A stretch of 11,195 nucleotides of DNA from Hydrogenophaga sp. (GTDB taxonomy: Bacteria; Pseudomonadota; Gammaproteobacteria; Burkholderiales; Burkholderiaceae_C), in contig JAABRN010000175.1 of the NCBI GenBank assembly GCA_011390855.1, forward strand, positions 1 to 11,195, written 5' to 3'. A program made the translations under genes and the position numbers. This document shows positions 1-8,587 of this stretch, piece after piece. Under the pieces are notes generated by a model. The model made no database searches, had not been told where the DNA came from, and saw nothing but the letters and a program-made list of their open reading frames with translations. Positions within the stretch are counted from its first letter, which is position 1, and each line of letters opens with the position of its first letter.

Positions 1-263
1 TTGTCGCGGGAGAGCAGGGTGTCGCCGAAGCCGTTTTCGACCGAGTCGATGGCCACAGAAACAAAGTCGCCCACCTGGACTTCGAGTTCACCCAGGTCGT
101 TCTTGAATTCGGCCAGCGGCACATAGGCTTCCGACTTCAGACCAGCGTTGACCACCACGTGGCTGTGTTCGATGCGAACAACTTCAGCGGTGATGACTTC
201 GCCCGAGCGCATTTCAGCGCGTTTGAGGGACTCTTCGAACAGGGCGGCAAAAGATTCAGACAT
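1..263 (-). CDS. rpsA: 30S ribosomal protein S1, N-terminal part (runs off the left edge)
   Basis: Ribosomal protein S1 binds mRNA on the small subunit and helps unfold and dock leaders at the ribosome. Only the first 87 codons are present. The protein begins MSESFAALFEESL, a short N-terminal segment that in the family anchors S1 to protein S2. From about residue 30 the first OB-fold S1 domain follows, with the typical stretch VVVNAGLKSEAYVPL at about 46-60 and VGDFVSVAVD near 74-83. The ATG at 263 is preceded by AGGAAA at a good distance. It lies downstream of cmk on the same strand, as in most proteobacteria, where ihfB usually follows; that part is outside the window. The open frame is intact up to the edge. 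Identification is near certain from the sequence. Confidence 0.97.
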   Translation of the reverse strand, partial: MSESFAALFEESLKRAEMRSGEVITAEVVRIEHSHVVVNAGLKSEAYVPLAEFKNDLGELEVQVGDFVSVAIDSVENGFGDTLLSRD

Positions 264-457
264 TGAATTTCCTAAAACCGCTCAAAGCCGAACACAACAA
301 CGCACAGGACGTGCAGCATGGGGATCGGCTAATGGGCGGTGTTGACGTTGCGGGCCGGGGCACCGCGGGGTTAAGGGTCGAGAACCATCCGGCCTGCGGG
401 CTTGTGAATACCCGGCGGGACCGTTTGGGCCAGAAGCACCAGCAAACTCAAATTCTT
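264..457 (-). other. 194-base spacer between cmk and rpsA, probable rpsA leader
   Basis: This is the longest gap inside the minus-strand cluster. I see no protein gene of credible composition, no poly-T hairpin terminator and no convincing -35/-10 pair. The right half is GC-rich with short complementary stretches (for example CGGG and CCCG around 395-415) but no long stem. In Escherichia coli rpsA has its own promoters and a structured leader through which S1 represses its own translation. A similar leader here is inference from position and length only. Confidence 0.4.
268..273 (-). promoter_or_regulatory. Ribosome binding site of rpsA
   Basis: On the minus strand AGGAAA stands 4 bases before the ATG, so the AGGA core is 6 bases away. 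It is one of the clearest Shine-Dalgarno sequences in this cluster; most of the other cluster genes have weak ones. It fixes the start of rpsA. Confidence 0.8.
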
Positions 458-2509
458 TCAGGCCTTTGAGAATGCCGTTTTGTCTTGCCACCAGACCAAC
501 AACTGATCGATCGATTGCTCGATACTCAGACCGGAGTTGTCCAGATGCAAGGCGTCTTCGGCGGGCTTGAGTGGCGCGTGACTGCGGGATGAGTCCCGCT
601 CGTCGCGTCGGATCATGTCCGCCAGAAGGTCGTCGATATTAGCAGCAAATCCTTTTGAAATCAACTGCTTATGCCGGCGTTGCGCACGCTGGGGGGCACT
701 GGCGGTCAGAAACACCTTCAGGGCCGCATCGGGGAAAACAACCGTGCCCATGTCGCGCCCGTCAGCCACAAGGCCCGGGAGCTGGCGAAAGTCATGCTGG
801 AGACCCAGCAGCGCAGACCGCACCTGTGGTACCGCCGACACTCGGGAAGCGGCCATGCCCGCGGATTCGCTGCGCAGGGCCTCGGCCACATCCTCTCCGT
901 CGAGAAGGATCTGATCGCCTGTGAAGCGCACCCGCATATTCGAGGCCAGCTCGCCAAGGCGGTCGGATTGACCTGGCGCCAGCAGCGCTGTTTCGTCTGT
1001 TGGAATGCCCGCTTTTTCCGCTGCCAGACCCACGAGTCGGTACAGGGCGCCCGAATCCAGCAGGTGGTAGCCCAGCCGACGTGCCAGCGCAGCGGCCAGC
1101 GTGCCTTTGCCGGAAGCGGTGGGGCCATCGATACAGATCACCGGGATGTTGGCTGGTGGTGTCAGGCACACCTTGAACAAGGTCTCGAAGTAGTCGGGAA
1201 AGGTCTTGCCGACACATTTGGGGTCTTCAATGCGCACCGGCAAGCCTGCCGGATTGAACGCCGCCAGAGAAAAACACATGGCGACCCGGTGATCGTCGTA
1301 GGTGTGGATGCTGGCGGTGGACCATGCATCAGGCGTCGAGGGGGGCGTGATGCGCAGAAAGTCCCCGCCTTCTTCTACCGATGCACCCAGCTTGCGACAT
1401 TCGTTGGCCATGGCGGCTATGCGGTCTGTCTCCTTGACTCGCCAGCTGGCGATGTTGCGCAGTGTGGTCGGGCCGTCGGCGTACAGGGCCATCACGGCCA
1501 GCGTCATGGCCGCATCCGGGATGTGATTGCAGTCAAGATCGATGGCCCTCAACGGCCAGGCGCCTCGTTTGATGTGCAGCGTGCTGTCGTCGCCGCTGAT
1601 GTCTGCCCCCATGAGCCTGGCTGCTTCGATGAAGCGGATGTCGCCCTGTATCGATGCCAGTCCCACACCCTTGATCGTGATGCCGTTTTGTCCGGTCGAG
1701 CTGGGCGCGATGGCGCCCAGCGCGATGAAATAGCTGGCCGAAGAAGCATCGCCCTCCACGGAGATGCTTCCAGGAGACTGGTATTGGCTTCCGGCCGGAA
1801 TGGTGAAACGCTTCCAGTCATCCCGCTTCACATCGACCCCGAAGCGCCGCATCAGATTGAGCGTGATTTCGATGTAGGGGCGGGAGATGAGCTCGCCCAC
1901 CACGTCGATATGAATGTCGCGGGAACGGGCTGCCAATGGAAGCGCCAGCAGCATCGCAGTAAGGAACTGGCTGGACACATCGCCCCGAATCAGAATGGGT
2001 GCGTCAATCGAGAGTGTGGTGGGCTCGCCGGTACCCAGGCGCAACGGTGGATAGCCGTCGTTGAGCGTGTATTCCACAGGGCAGCCCAACTGCCGCAAGG
2101 CGTCCACCAGATCGCCGATGGGCCGCTCGTGCATGCGTGCGACGCCGCTGAGTTCGAAGCGGCCGCCATGTTGGCAGGCCAGCACGGCCAGCGCAGCTGT
2201 GAGGGGTCGCATGGCGGTGCCTGCGTTGCCCAGAAACAGCGCCGCGGTCTTGACTGGCAGGTCGCCGCCCAGGCCATGCACGCGAACGGCGCCGTTCGAC
2301 AAGTGTTCTGCACGACATTCCAGGGCGGCCAGCGCCTGAAGCATGACCTGCGTATCGTCAGAGTCCAGCAGGTCAATGACGTCGGTGTGGCCTGTGCTGA
2401 GAGCCGCCAGCAAAAGCACACGGTTTGAAATGCTTTTGGAGCCTGGCAGGTTAACCGTCCCACCAGCGCTCACCAGAGGGGGAATGTCGAGGTGGTCAGT
2501 TGAGTACAT
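458..2509 (-). CDS. aroA-cmk: Fused 3-phosphoshikimate 1-carboxyvinyltransferase (EPSP synthase) / cytidylate kinase
   Basis: One 683-residue frame carries two enzymes. Residues 1 to about 447 are EPSP synthase, which joins shikimate 3-phosphate and PEP in the cytosolic shikimate pathway. Visible motifs are [10 protein letters not shown] (21-30), [10 protein letters not shown] (93-102), [10 protein letters not shown] (125-134), IPDAAMT (330-336), RVKETDR (357-363), YDDHR (404-408) and KTFPDY (435-440). From about 455 the protein is CMP/dCMP kinase: P-loop GPTASGKGT (462-470), DSGALYR (485-491), [11 protein letters not shown] (583-593) and [10 protein letters not shown] (634-643). The linker is only about 8-10 residues, with no stop or frameshift. 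I chose the ATG at 2509 ([12 protein letters not shown]). The frame is open to a TTG at 2545, but those 12 residues look unlike the family and neither start has a good ribosome site. It lies 73 bases after tyrA. The two activities are unrelated chemically; fusion follows from their long-standing adjacency. Confidence 0.96.
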   Translation of the reverse strand: MYSTDHLDIPPLVSAGGTVNLPGSKSISNRVLLLAALSTGHTDVIDLLDSDDTQVMLQALAALECRAEHLSNGAVRVHGLGGDLPVKTAALFLGNAGTAMRPLTAALAVLACQHGGRFELSGVARMHERPIGDLVDALRQLGCPVEYTLNDGYPPLRLGTGEPTTLSIDAPILIRGDVSSQFLTAMLLALPLAARSRDIHIDVVGELISRPYIEITLNLMRRFGVDVKRDDWKRFTIPAGSQYQSPGSISVEGDASSASYFIALGAIAPSSTGQNGITIKGVGLASIQGDIRFIEAARLMGADISGDDSTLHIKRGAWPLRAIDLDCNHIPDAAMTLAVMALYADGPTTLRNIASWRVKETDRIAAMANECRKLGASVEEGGDFLRITPPSTPDAWSTASIHTYDDHRVAMCFSLAAFNPAGLPVRIEDPKCVGKTFPDYFETLFKVCLTPPANIPVICIDGPTASGKGTLAAALARRLGYHLLDSGALYRLVGLAAEKAGIPTDETALLAPGQSDRLGELASNMRVRFTGDQILLDGEDVAEALRSESAGMAASRVSAVPQVRSALLGLQHDFRQLPGLVADGRDMGTVVFPDAALKVFLTASAPQRAQRRHKQLISKGFAANIDDLLADMIRRDERDSSRSHAPLKPAEDALHLDNSGLSIEQSIDQLLVWWQDKTAFSKA

Positions 2510-2582
2510 TCGCGCAATGGAGCCAGTAGGCCCTCGCTGGGTCAATCAAGGGGTAGAACAGTTCGCGAGCTGCCCGCGGCAT

Positions 2583-3461
2583 TCAGCCCTGGGATTTGAT
2601 TGCGGTCATGCGCCAGTGGGCTCGGGCGGTACTGGCTTCGTCAATCAGCGTTTCCAGCGCATCCGGGTTGCCTGCCGCAATGGCGGTTTCCATCGCGTGC
2701 AGGGCACGTTGAAAGTGTCTGGATTGTGCGATCAGCTCTTCCCGGTTGGAGATGAGGATATCGCGCCAGATGCTGGGGTCGCTGGCCGCAATGCGGGTGA
2801 AGTCGCGAAAGCCGGGGCCGGCGAGAGAAAGGTAGGTATCGCCGTCTGCCTGCCCCTTGATGGAGTTCATGAGCGCGAAGGCAATCAGATGGGGCAGGTG
2901 GCTCACGGCAGCGTAGGCTGCATCGTGCGCTTCAGGCGACATCTGCCTCACGTGGCAACCCAGCGCTGTCCACACCTGGGTGGCTTTTTCCAGTTGGGCC
3001 GTGAGGGTGCGTTCGATTGGCGTCAGGATGACCTGGCGCCCGCGATACAGGTCGGCGTCTGCATGCTCCACACCTGCCAGTTCCTTGCCCGTGATGGGAT
3101 GGGCTGGCACGAACACCCCCACCTGGTCGCGCAGGACGCGACGCGCTGAATCGATTACCTCGCGTTTGGTTGATCCGACATCCATGATGAGGGTGTTCGG
3201 GGTCACCAGATGGCGAATGGCCTTGAAGGTGGCTTCGGTGGCAGCCACTGGCACGGCCAGCAGCACCAGATCCGCGCCCGACACTGCCAGCAAAGCCGAC
3301 GGTGCTTCCACATCGATCACGCCCATCTGCCGGGCGCGCTCCGTGGTGGAGGGCGATTTGCTGTAGCCCACCACCCGCTTGACCAGGCCTGCCTTCTTGA
3401 GAGCCAGTGCAAATGAGCCACCCATCAGGCCGCAGCCAATGAGGCCAAGTTGTTCAAACAT
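2583..3461 (-). CDS. tyrA: Prephenate dehydrogenase
   Basis: This enzyme oxidatively decarboxylates prephenate to 4-hydroxyphenylpyruvate with NAD(P)+, the committed step to tyrosine. The 292-residue protein starts with a Rossmann fold: GLIGCGLMGGS at 6-16 gives the GxGxxG fingerprint (G9, G11, G14). DVGSTK (94-99), HPITGKE with H121 (121-127) and SHLPH (187-191) mark the active-site half, followed by the helical dimerisation domain with GPGFRDFTRIAASDP (215-229). No ACT domain or chorismate mutase domain is attached, so this is the monofunctional form. An arogenate dehydrogenase or cyclohexadienyl specificity cannot be excluded from sequence. It begins 30 bases after pheA ends; a weak GAGAAA lies upstream of the ATG. 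In Pseudomonas, as I recall, hisC lies between pheA and tyrA and tyrA is fused to aroA; neither is the case here. Confidence 0.94.
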   Translation of the reverse strand: MFEQLGLIGCGLMGGSFALALKKAGLVKRVVGYSKSPSTTERARQMGVIDVEAPSALLAVSGADLVLLAVPVAATEATFKAIRHLVTPNTLIMDVGSTKREVIDSARRVLRDQVGVFVPAHPITGKELAGVEHADADLYRGRQVILTPIERTLTAQLEKATQVWTALGCHVRQMSPEAHDAAYAAVSHLPHLIAFALMNSIKGQADGDTYLSLAGPGFRDFTRIAASDPSIWRDILISNREELIAQSRHFQRALHAMETAIAAGNPDALETLIDEASTARAHWRMTAIKSQG

Positions 3462-3491
3462 ACAGATTTCTCGAAGGAGGTCGGATGGGGG

Positions 3492-4589
3492 TCATTCTGT
3501 GACCGGGTAGGCGCCCAGTACCTTGTAGAAGGCACACAGATTCTGGAGTTCGCCCAGGGCTGCGGCCACGTGCGGCTGGGAAGGGTGCCCTGCAATATCG
3601 ATATAGAAGTAGTACTCCCATTGGCCGGACTTGGCGGGGCGGGACTCGAACCGGGTCATGGACACGCCGTTGTTCTTCAGGGGCACCAACAAGTCGTGCA
3701 CCGCACCAGGACGGTTGGGAACCGACACCACGAGGCTGGTGCAATCCCTGCCAGACGCGGGCGGCATGGCAAGCGTCTGGGGTAAACAAATCACGGCGAA
3801 GCGGGTCCGGTTGTAGGCTTCATCTTGTATGGCGTGCGCCACGATGTGCAGCCCGAACTGCGCTGCGGCGCGCTCGCTGGCCAGACCGGCCCAGCTTGGC
3901 TGGGTGGCAGCCAGTCTCGCGCCCTCGGCATTGCTCGAGACTGCGCGTCTCTCTGCATTGGGCAGATGTTGTGACAGCCAGTTCTGGCATTGCGCCAAGG
4001 CCTGCGGGTGGGCCATCACCACCTCGATGCCTTCGAGGTTGTTGATCTGCCTGAGCAAGTTGTGTCTGATCAGCAGGCTCACTTCCCCTACCACGTGCAC
4101 GGGTGAACGCAGGAAAAGATCCAGCGACCTCGCCACCACACCTTCGGTTGAGTTTTCCATGCCCACCACGCCATATTGCGCCGTGCCGGCCGCGGTGGCG
4201 TGAAACACTTCATCGAAGTTTGCGCAATAGATCAGATTGGCGGCGCTGCCAAAAAATTCGATCGCCGCCTGTTCGCAAAACGTGCCCTGTGGCCCGAGCA
4301 CCGCCACGCGCTGCGGCGCCTCAAGTGCCAGGCAGGCCGACATGATCTCGCGCCAGATGGAAGCCACATGCTGGTTCAGCAGCGGGCCCTGATTGGCTGC
4401 CTGGATTTTTTCGATGACTTGTGCGACACGGTCGGGTCGGAAGAACGGAGAGCCTTCCTGGCGCTTGATTTCGCCGACCTGTTCCGCCACATGGGCGCGC
4501 TGATTCAGCAGTGAAAGCAGTTGCTGGTCCAGGCCGTCGATCTGGATGCGCAGCGCTCCCAACGAGTCCGATTGTTTGGGTTGTGTCAT
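3492..4589 (-). CDS. pheA: Bifunctional chorismate mutase / prephenate dehydratase (P-protein)
   Basis: The protein converts chorismate to prephenate and then to phenylpyruvate, the phenylalanine branch. From the ATG at 4589 it has 365 residues. An AroQ-type chorismate mutase occupies about 8-90 (LRIQIDGLDQQLLSLLNQRA, 13-32). Prephenate dehydratase covers about 95-270 with GPQGTF (99-104), ENSTEG (145-150) and the catalytic NRTRF (260-264). A C-terminal ACT domain from about 283 holds PNRPGAVHDLL (291-301) and ESRP (315-318), the Phe-binding motifs linked to feedback inhibition in the family. The frame also permits a TTG at 4598 that overlaps the serC stop as TTGA; I prefer the ATG, 5 bases after that stop, because the extra MTS residues add nothing. 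Neither start has a strong ribosome site, so coupling to serC translation is likely. Confidence 0.96.
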   Translation of the reverse strand: MTQPKQSDSLGALRIQIDGLDQQLLSLLNQRAHVAEQVGEIKRQEGSPFFRPDRVAQVIEKIQAANQGPLLNQHVASIWREIMSACLALEAPQRVAVLGPQGTFCEQAAIEFFGSAANLIYCANFDEVFHATAAGTAQYGVVGMENSTEGVVARSLDLFLRSPVHVVGEVSLLIRHNLLRQINNLEGIEVVMAHPQALAQCQNWLSQHLPNAERRAVSSNAEGARLAATQPSWAGLASERAAAQFGLHIVAHAIQDEAYNRTRFAVICLPQTLAMPPASGRDCTSLVVSVPNRPGAVHDLLVPLKNNGVSMTRFESRPAKSGQWEYYFYIDIAGHPSQPHVAAALGELQNLCAFYKVLGAYPVTE

Positions 4590-4594
4590 GCTCG

Positions 4595-5686
4595 TCAAGC
4601 CTGGGTTCGTTCGAAGTCGCGCATGTAGTCGACCAGCGCATTCACGCCTTCCATCGGCATCGCGTTGTAGATGCTGGCCCGCATGCCACCCACGGATTTG
4701 TGGCCCTTGAGCTGGAGCAATCCGCGGGCTTTTGCTCCCGTCAGAAAGGCGTCGTTACGCGCCTCGTCACGCAAGAAGAAGGGCACGTTCATGCGCGAGC
4801 GGCAATCCTTGGCGACCTTGTTGGCATAGAAACCAGACGCATCGATGAAGTCGTACAACAGAGCGGCCTTTGCCACGTTGCGCCGCTCCATCTCGGCCAC
4901 GCCTCCCTGTCGCTTGAGCCACTGGAAGGTGAGCCCCGCCACGTAGATGGCGTAGGTAGGGGGGGTGTTGTACATCGACTGATGGCTGGCCACGGTGGCG
5001 TAATCGAATGCGCTGGGGCATGGGCTCATGGATTTGCCGAGCAAGTCTTCGCGCACGACCACCAGCGTCAACCCTGCAGGACCCAGGTTTTTCTGGGCGC
5101 CCCCAAATGCCAGGCCGACGCGAGACCAATCGACTGGACGAGAGGCCACATGCGAGGAAAAGTCAACCACCAGCGGCGCGTGGCTGCCCAGTGCTTTCAG
5201 GTCGGGCAGCTCATGAAACTCGACGCCGTTGATGGTTTCGTTGCTGCAAATGTGCACGTACCGCGCGTCTGGGCTCAACCGCCATTGCCCAGGGTCAGGA
5301 AGGGACGTGTGGTGATCAGCCACATTGCTGGCAGCTTCATGGACGCGGCAGTATTTCTCTGCTTCGGCCGCCGATTTTTTGCTCCAGCTGCCCGTGACCA
5401 CGAAGTCGACGGCGCCCCCCTGCGAGAGGTTCAAAGGCACGATGGCATTTTCAGCCAGTCCACCGCCTTGCATGAACAGCACCTTGAAGTGTTCGGGAAT
5501 GGCCAGCAGATCACGCAGATCGGCTTCCGCCAGATCCCGGATTGACATGAACTCCTTGCCGCGATGGCTCATTTCCATCACGCTCATGCCACTGCCATGC
5601 CAGTCAAGCATTTCAGTGGCCGCCTCTTCCAGGACCTCCGCAGGCATGGCCGCAGGACCCGCCGAAAAATTGTACGGGCGCATCAT
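4595..5686 (-). CDS. serC: Phosphoserine aminotransferase
   Basis: SerC is a PLP-dependent aminotransferase that makes phosphoserine from 3-phosphohydroxypyruvate for serine synthesis. It also acts on 3-hydroxy-4-phosphohydroxy-2-oxobutanoate in pyridoxal phosphate synthesis. The 363-residue length is normal. It opens with [15 protein letters not shown], the standard N-terminus, has SHRGKEF at 40-46, MQGGGLAEN at 72-80 for cofactor phosphate contacts, and [14 protein letters not shown] around 174-187. FGGAQKN (194-200) carries the Schiff-base lysine K199. The start ATG (5686-5684) overlaps the gyrA TGA by four bases (ATGA); a second ATG follows directly at 5683, so the true start could be one codon later. 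There is no clear Shine-Dalgarno, which fits translational coupling to gyrA. Confidence 0.96.
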   Translation of the reverse strand: MMRPYNFSAGPAAMPAEVLEEAATEMLDWHGSGMSVMEMSHRGKEFMSIRDLAEADLRDLLAIPEHFKVLFMQGGGLAENAIVPLNLSQGGAVDFVVTGSWSKKSAAEAEKYCRVHEAASNVADHHTSLPDPGQWRLSPDARYVHICSNETINGVEFHELPDLKALGSHAPLVVDFSSHVASRPVDWSRVGLAFGGAQKNLGPAGLTLVVVREDLLGKSMSPCPSAFDYATVASHQSMYNTPPTYAIYVAGLTFQWLKRQGGVAEMERRNVAKAALLYDFIDASGFYANKVAKDCRSRMNVPFFLRDEARNDAFLTGAKARGLLQLKGHKSVGGMRASIYNAMPMEGVNALVDYMRDFERTQA

Positions 5687-8325
5687 GGAGCGTCGTTGCC
5701 AGCCTCTTCCGCGCTGTCCGCTTCGGGCGTATCGATCACGTTGGCGTCGTTTTCCACGATGCGTTGCAATCCAGAGAGTTCGGATCCGTCGTCGAGTGCA
5801 ATCAGTGTGACGCCCTGCGTGGCGCGCCCCATCTCCCGGATTTCGGAAACGCGGGTACGCACCAGAACGCCCGTGTCGGTGATCAGCATGATTTCGTCAT
5901 CGTTGTGCACCAGGGTGGCCGCAACAACCTTGCCATTGCGCTCACTCTGCTGAATGGCGATCATGCCCTTGGTACCGCGCCCATGACGCGTGTACTCGGA
6001 AATGGATGTGCGTTTGCCGTATCCATTGATGGTGGCGGTCAGCACGCTTTGCGCTTCATCTTCAGCCACCAGCATGGCGATCACGCTCTGACCTTCTTCG
6101 ATCATCATGCCGCGCACGCCGCGGGCATTGCGTCCCATGGGGCGCACATCGTTTTCGTCAAACCGAACCGCTTTTCCGCCGTCGCTGAACAGCATCACGT
6201 CGTGTTCACCGTCGGTGAGTGCGGCGCCCACCAGGTAGTCCCCCTGGTCGAGATCCACGGCAATGATGCCCGCCTTGCGGGGGTTGGAGAACTCGTTCAG
6301 AGCTGTCTTCTTGACCGTGCCCATGCTGGTCGCCATGAACACATACCGGTCGGAAGGGAAGGTGCGCATCTCACCTGTGAGTGGCAGCACCACGTTGATT
6401 TTTTCGCCCTCCTGCAGTGGGAACATGTTCACGATGGGCCGTCCGCGAGATCCTCGCGAACCTGCGGGTACTTCCCATACTTTCAGCCAGTACAGGCGAC
6501 CTCTGTTCGAGAAGCAAAGGATGTAGTCGTGCGTGTTGGCAATGAAGAGCTGGTCGATCCAGTCGTCCTCCTTCGTGGCTGTGGCTTGCTTGCCTCTGCC
6601 GCCCCGTTTTTGTGCCCGGTATTCGGCCAGAGGCTGGCTCTTGATGTAACCGCTGTGGCTCAGCGTGACCACCATGTCCGTTGGCGTGATCAGGTCTTCG
6701 GTGCTCAGGTCTTGGGCACTGTGCTCGATCTCGCTGCGGCGCGCGCCGAGTTTGGTCTGACCGAACTCGAGCTTCACCTCGGTGAGTTCATCGCCAATGA
6801 TGGTCGAAACGCGCTCAGGTTTGGACAGGATGTCCAGGAGGTCGTCGATCTCACTCATGACCTGCTTGTACTCGGCAACGATCTTGTCCTGCTCGAGGCC
6901 GGTCAAGCGCTGCAGGCGCATCTGCAGGATTTCCTGCGCTTGCGTTTCGGAGAGGCGGTAGAGGCCATCCGAACCCATGCCGAACTCACGCTCGAGCGAT
7001 TCCGGGCGGTAGTCGTCTGCGTTCACCACGCCGCCATCCAGGCGGGTGCGGGTGAGCATTTCCTTGACCAGCTGGCTATCCCAGGGCCGCGACATGAGTT
7101 CGGCCTTGGCCACAGGCGGCGTAGGTGCACCCCGGATGATGCGGATGAATTCGTCGATATTGGCCAGTGCCACTGCCAGGCCTTCGAGCACGTGTCCCCG
7201 CTCGCGCGCTTTGCGCAGGTTGAACACCGTGCGCCTGGTGACCACCTCTCGTCTGTGCTCAAGGAACACCTGGACCAGCTCCCGCAGGTTGCACAAGCGG
7301 GGTTGCCCGTCGATCAGCGCCACCATGTTGATGCCGAAGGTGTCTTGCAGCTGGGTCTGCTTGTAGAGGTTGTTGAGCACCACCTCTGGTACCTCACCCC
7401 GCTTGAGTTCGATCACCAGCCGCATGCCGGATTTGTCTGACTCATCCTGAATGTGGCTGATGCCCTCAATTTTCTTTTCGTGCACCAACTCAGCAATGCG
7501 TTCCTGCAGTGTCTTCTTGTTGACCTGATAGGGCAGCTCGTCGACGATGATGGACTGACGCTGTCCTTTGTCGATATCTTCAAAATGGCATTTGGCCCGC
7601 ATCACCACGCGGCCACGGCCGGTTCGATAGCCGTCCTTCACCCCATTGACGCCATAAATGATGCCGCCCGTGGGGAAATCGGGGGCGGGAATGATTTCCA
7701 TCAATTCGTCAATGCTTGCTTCGGGGCTCCGGAGCAGGTGCAGGCAGGCATCGACCACCTCATTGAGGTTGTGGGGCGGAATATTGGTGGCCATGCCCAC
7801 GGCAATTCCACCGGAGCCATTCACCAGCAAATTGGGAAGCCTCGCGGGCAGCACCAACGGCTCTTTTTCGGAGCCATCGTAGTTAGGCCCGAAATTGACC
7901 GTTTCCTTGTCGATATCTGCCAGCATTTCGTGGGCGATTTTCGACATGCGAATTTCGGTGTACCGCATCGCAGCGGCATTGTCGCCGTCGACCGACCCGA
8001 AGTTGCCCTGTCCATCCACCAGCATGTGACGCAAGGAAAAATCCTGCGCCATGCGCACGATGGTGTCGTAGACCGCGCTGTCGCCGTGAGGGTGGTACTT
8101 GCCGATAACGTCACCCACGATGCGTGCCGACTTTTTGTATGGCCTGTTCCAGTCGTTGTTGAGTTCGTGCATGGCGAACAGCACGCGCCGATGCACAGGC
8201 TTGAGACCGTCGCGCGCGTCAGGAAGGGCGCGGCCCACGATGACGCTCATGGCGTAATCCAGATAGCTTCTGCGCATCTCCTCTTCAAGGCTGATGGGCA
8301 GGGTCTCTTTGGCGAACTGTGTCAT
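5683..8325 (-). CDS. gyrA: DNA gyrase subunit A
   Basis: GyrA is the DNA-cleaving and DNA-wrapping subunit of the A2B2 gyrase that introduces negative supercoils. The 880-residue frame from the ATG at 8325 aligns with the E. coli numbering: the catalytic tyrosine is Y122 in [10 protein letters not shown], and the quinolone-determining region reads [12 protein letters not shown] with S83 and D87, the usual sensitive-type residues. The GyrA box QKRGGRGK at about 572-579 shows that the C-terminal beta-pinwheel can wrap DNA, which separates it from ParC. An acidic tail ([13 protein letters not shown]) closes the protein. The frame is open upstream to 8385, but those 20 residues do not resemble the family, whereas [18 protein letters not shown] does. 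It appears to be the first gene of the minus-strand supra-operon. Confidence 0.98.
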   Translation of the reverse strand: MTQFAKETLPISLEEEMRRSYLDYAMSVIVGRALPDARDGLKPVHRRVLFAMHELNNDWNRPYKKSARIVGDVIGKYHPHGDSAVYDTIVRMAQDFSLRHMLVDGQGNFGSVDGDNAAAMRYTEIRMSKIAHEMLADIDKETVNFGPNYDGSEKEPLVLPARLPNLLVNGSGGIAVGMATNIPPHNLNEVVDACLHLLRSPEASIDELMEIIPAPDFPTGGIIYGVNGVKDGYRTGRGRVVMRAKCHFEDIDKGQRQSIIVDELPYQVNKKTLQERIAELVHEKKIEGISHIQDESDKSGMRLVIELKRGEVPEVVLNNLYKQTQLQDTFGINMVALIDGQPRLCNLRELVQVFLEHRREVVTRRTVFNLRKARERGHVLEGLAVALANIDEFIRIIRGAPTPPVAKAELMSRPWDSQLVKEMLTRTRLDGGVVNADDYRPESLEREFGMGSDGLYRLSETQAQEILQMRLQRLTGLEQDKIVAEYKQVMSEIDDLLDILSKPERVSTIIGDELTEVKLEFGQTKLGARRSEIEHSAQDLSTEDLITPTDMVVTLSHSGYIKSQPLAEYRAQKRGGRGKQATATKEDDWIDQLFIANTHDYILCFSNRGRLYWLKVWEVPAGSRGSRGRPIVNMFPLQEGEKINVVLPLTGEMRTFPSDRYVFMATSMGTVKKTALNEFSNPRKAGIIAVDLDQGDYLVGAALTDGEHDVMLFSDGGKAVRFDENDVRPMGRNARGVRGMMIEEGQSVIAMLVAEDEAQSVLTATINGYGKRTSISEYTRHGRGTKGMIAIQQSERNGKVVAATLVHNDDEIMLITDTGVLVRTRVSEIREMGRATQGVTLIALDDGSELSGLQRIVENDANVIDTPEADSAEEAGNDAP

Positions 8326-8369
8326 GGGTGGCGTCTGGTGTGCAAGATGAGGCCTGAAGGCAACCTGAC

Positions 8370-8375
8370 ATTTTA
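8370..8375 (-). promoter_or_regulatory. Possible -10 box for gyrA
   Basis: Read on the minus strand this is TAAAAT, one mismatch from TATAAT. It would give a leader of roughly 37-40 bases before the gyrA ATG. No recognisable -35 hexamer lies 16-18 bases further upstream, where the sequence is GC-rich (GATCGCGAGCGATCGCG around 8385-8401). Supercoiling-sensitive gyrase promoters can be weak, but the assignment rests on one hexamer. Confidence 0.3.
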
Positions 8376-8496
8376 GGGTGCTCACGCGATCGCTCGCGAT
8401 CCAGTGGTGTGTTGCTGTTCAACAACGAATCGGTCTGCGCAGCCAAAAGTGGTTACAACAGGTCGTTCATGCGTCGCAATAGCCCCTTCAGGCTTG

Positions 8497-8505
8497 TGGC
8501 ACAAT
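8497..8505 (+). promoter_or_regulatory. Possible extended -10 promoter of the OmpA-family gene
   Basis: TGGCACAAT matches the extended -10 pattern TGn followed by a TATAAT-like hexamer (CACAAT, two mismatches). No good -35 lies upstream, which extended -10 promoters can tolerate. Transcription would begin near 8512, giving a leader of about 76 bases. This is inference from a short match. Confidence 0.35.
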
Positions 8506-8576
8506 GAATTCAACGCATTGGGTGGTGGTCACTTCAAGCGTCAATATCTGTAACGCAGCAAGTCTGCGGCTCACCA

Positions 8577-8582
8577 AGAGGA
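8577..8582 (+). promoter_or_regulatory. Ribosome binding site of the OmpA-family gene
   Basis: AGAGGA ends 5 bases before the ATG at 8588. This strong site decides the start in favour of 8588 over the in-frame upstream ATG at 8504, and places the signal peptide at the N-terminus. Confidence 0.85.
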
Positions 8583-8587
8583 ATACC

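Larger units (their letters stand above)
8326..8587. other. Divergent control region between gyrA and the OmpA-family gene
   Basis: This 262-base stretch must hold promoters for the leftward gyrA cluster and the rightward OmpA-family gene. It contains the TAAAAT box for gyrA, a 16-base imperfect palindrome at 8411-8426 (12 of 16 positions symmetric), an extended -10-like box at 8497-8505, and a 5-bp hairpin (CGCAG/CTGCG, 8554-8568) in the probable leader just before the ribosome site. No protein or RNA gene is apparent. Confidence 0.5.

Noticed and set aside
671-2428. A 585-codon open frame on the plus strand, opposite aroA-cmk
   Set aside because: It is a shadow of the fused gene caused by high GC content at third positions; the translation is rich in His, Arg, Gln and Cys and has no domain, signal or ribosome site that I can see, while the minus strand encodes two textbook enzymes.
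2510-2545. A TTG start extending aroA-cmk by 12 residues
   Set aside because: The extra residues do not look like the family and no ribosome site precedes the TTG; not fully excluded because the ATG at 2509 also has a poor site.
6126-6160. Possible quinolone-resistance or other unusual changes in gyrA
   Set aside because: I checked the resistance region itself (near 8060-8080): S83 and D87 are both the usual sensitive-type residues, and the GyrA box and catalytic Tyr are intact.
5764-7440. A 558-codon open frame on the plus strand, opposite gyrA
   Set aside because: Same mirror effect; the His-rich composition and absence of recognisable motifs argue against a real protein.
8326-8385. A 20-residue N-terminal extension of gyrA
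   Set aside because: The extension is unlike GyrA N-termini, while the start at 8325 gives residue numbers S83, D87 and Y122 identical to E. coli.
8386-8393. GCGATCGC palindrome, the same octamer as the cyanobacterial HIP1 repeat
   Set aside because: A single copy in a GC-rich region; the gene content is clearly betaproteobacterial.
8504-8587. An upstream start for the OmpA-family protein
   Set aside because: It would bury the signal peptide 28 residues inside the protein and ignore the strong ribosome site at 8577-8582.
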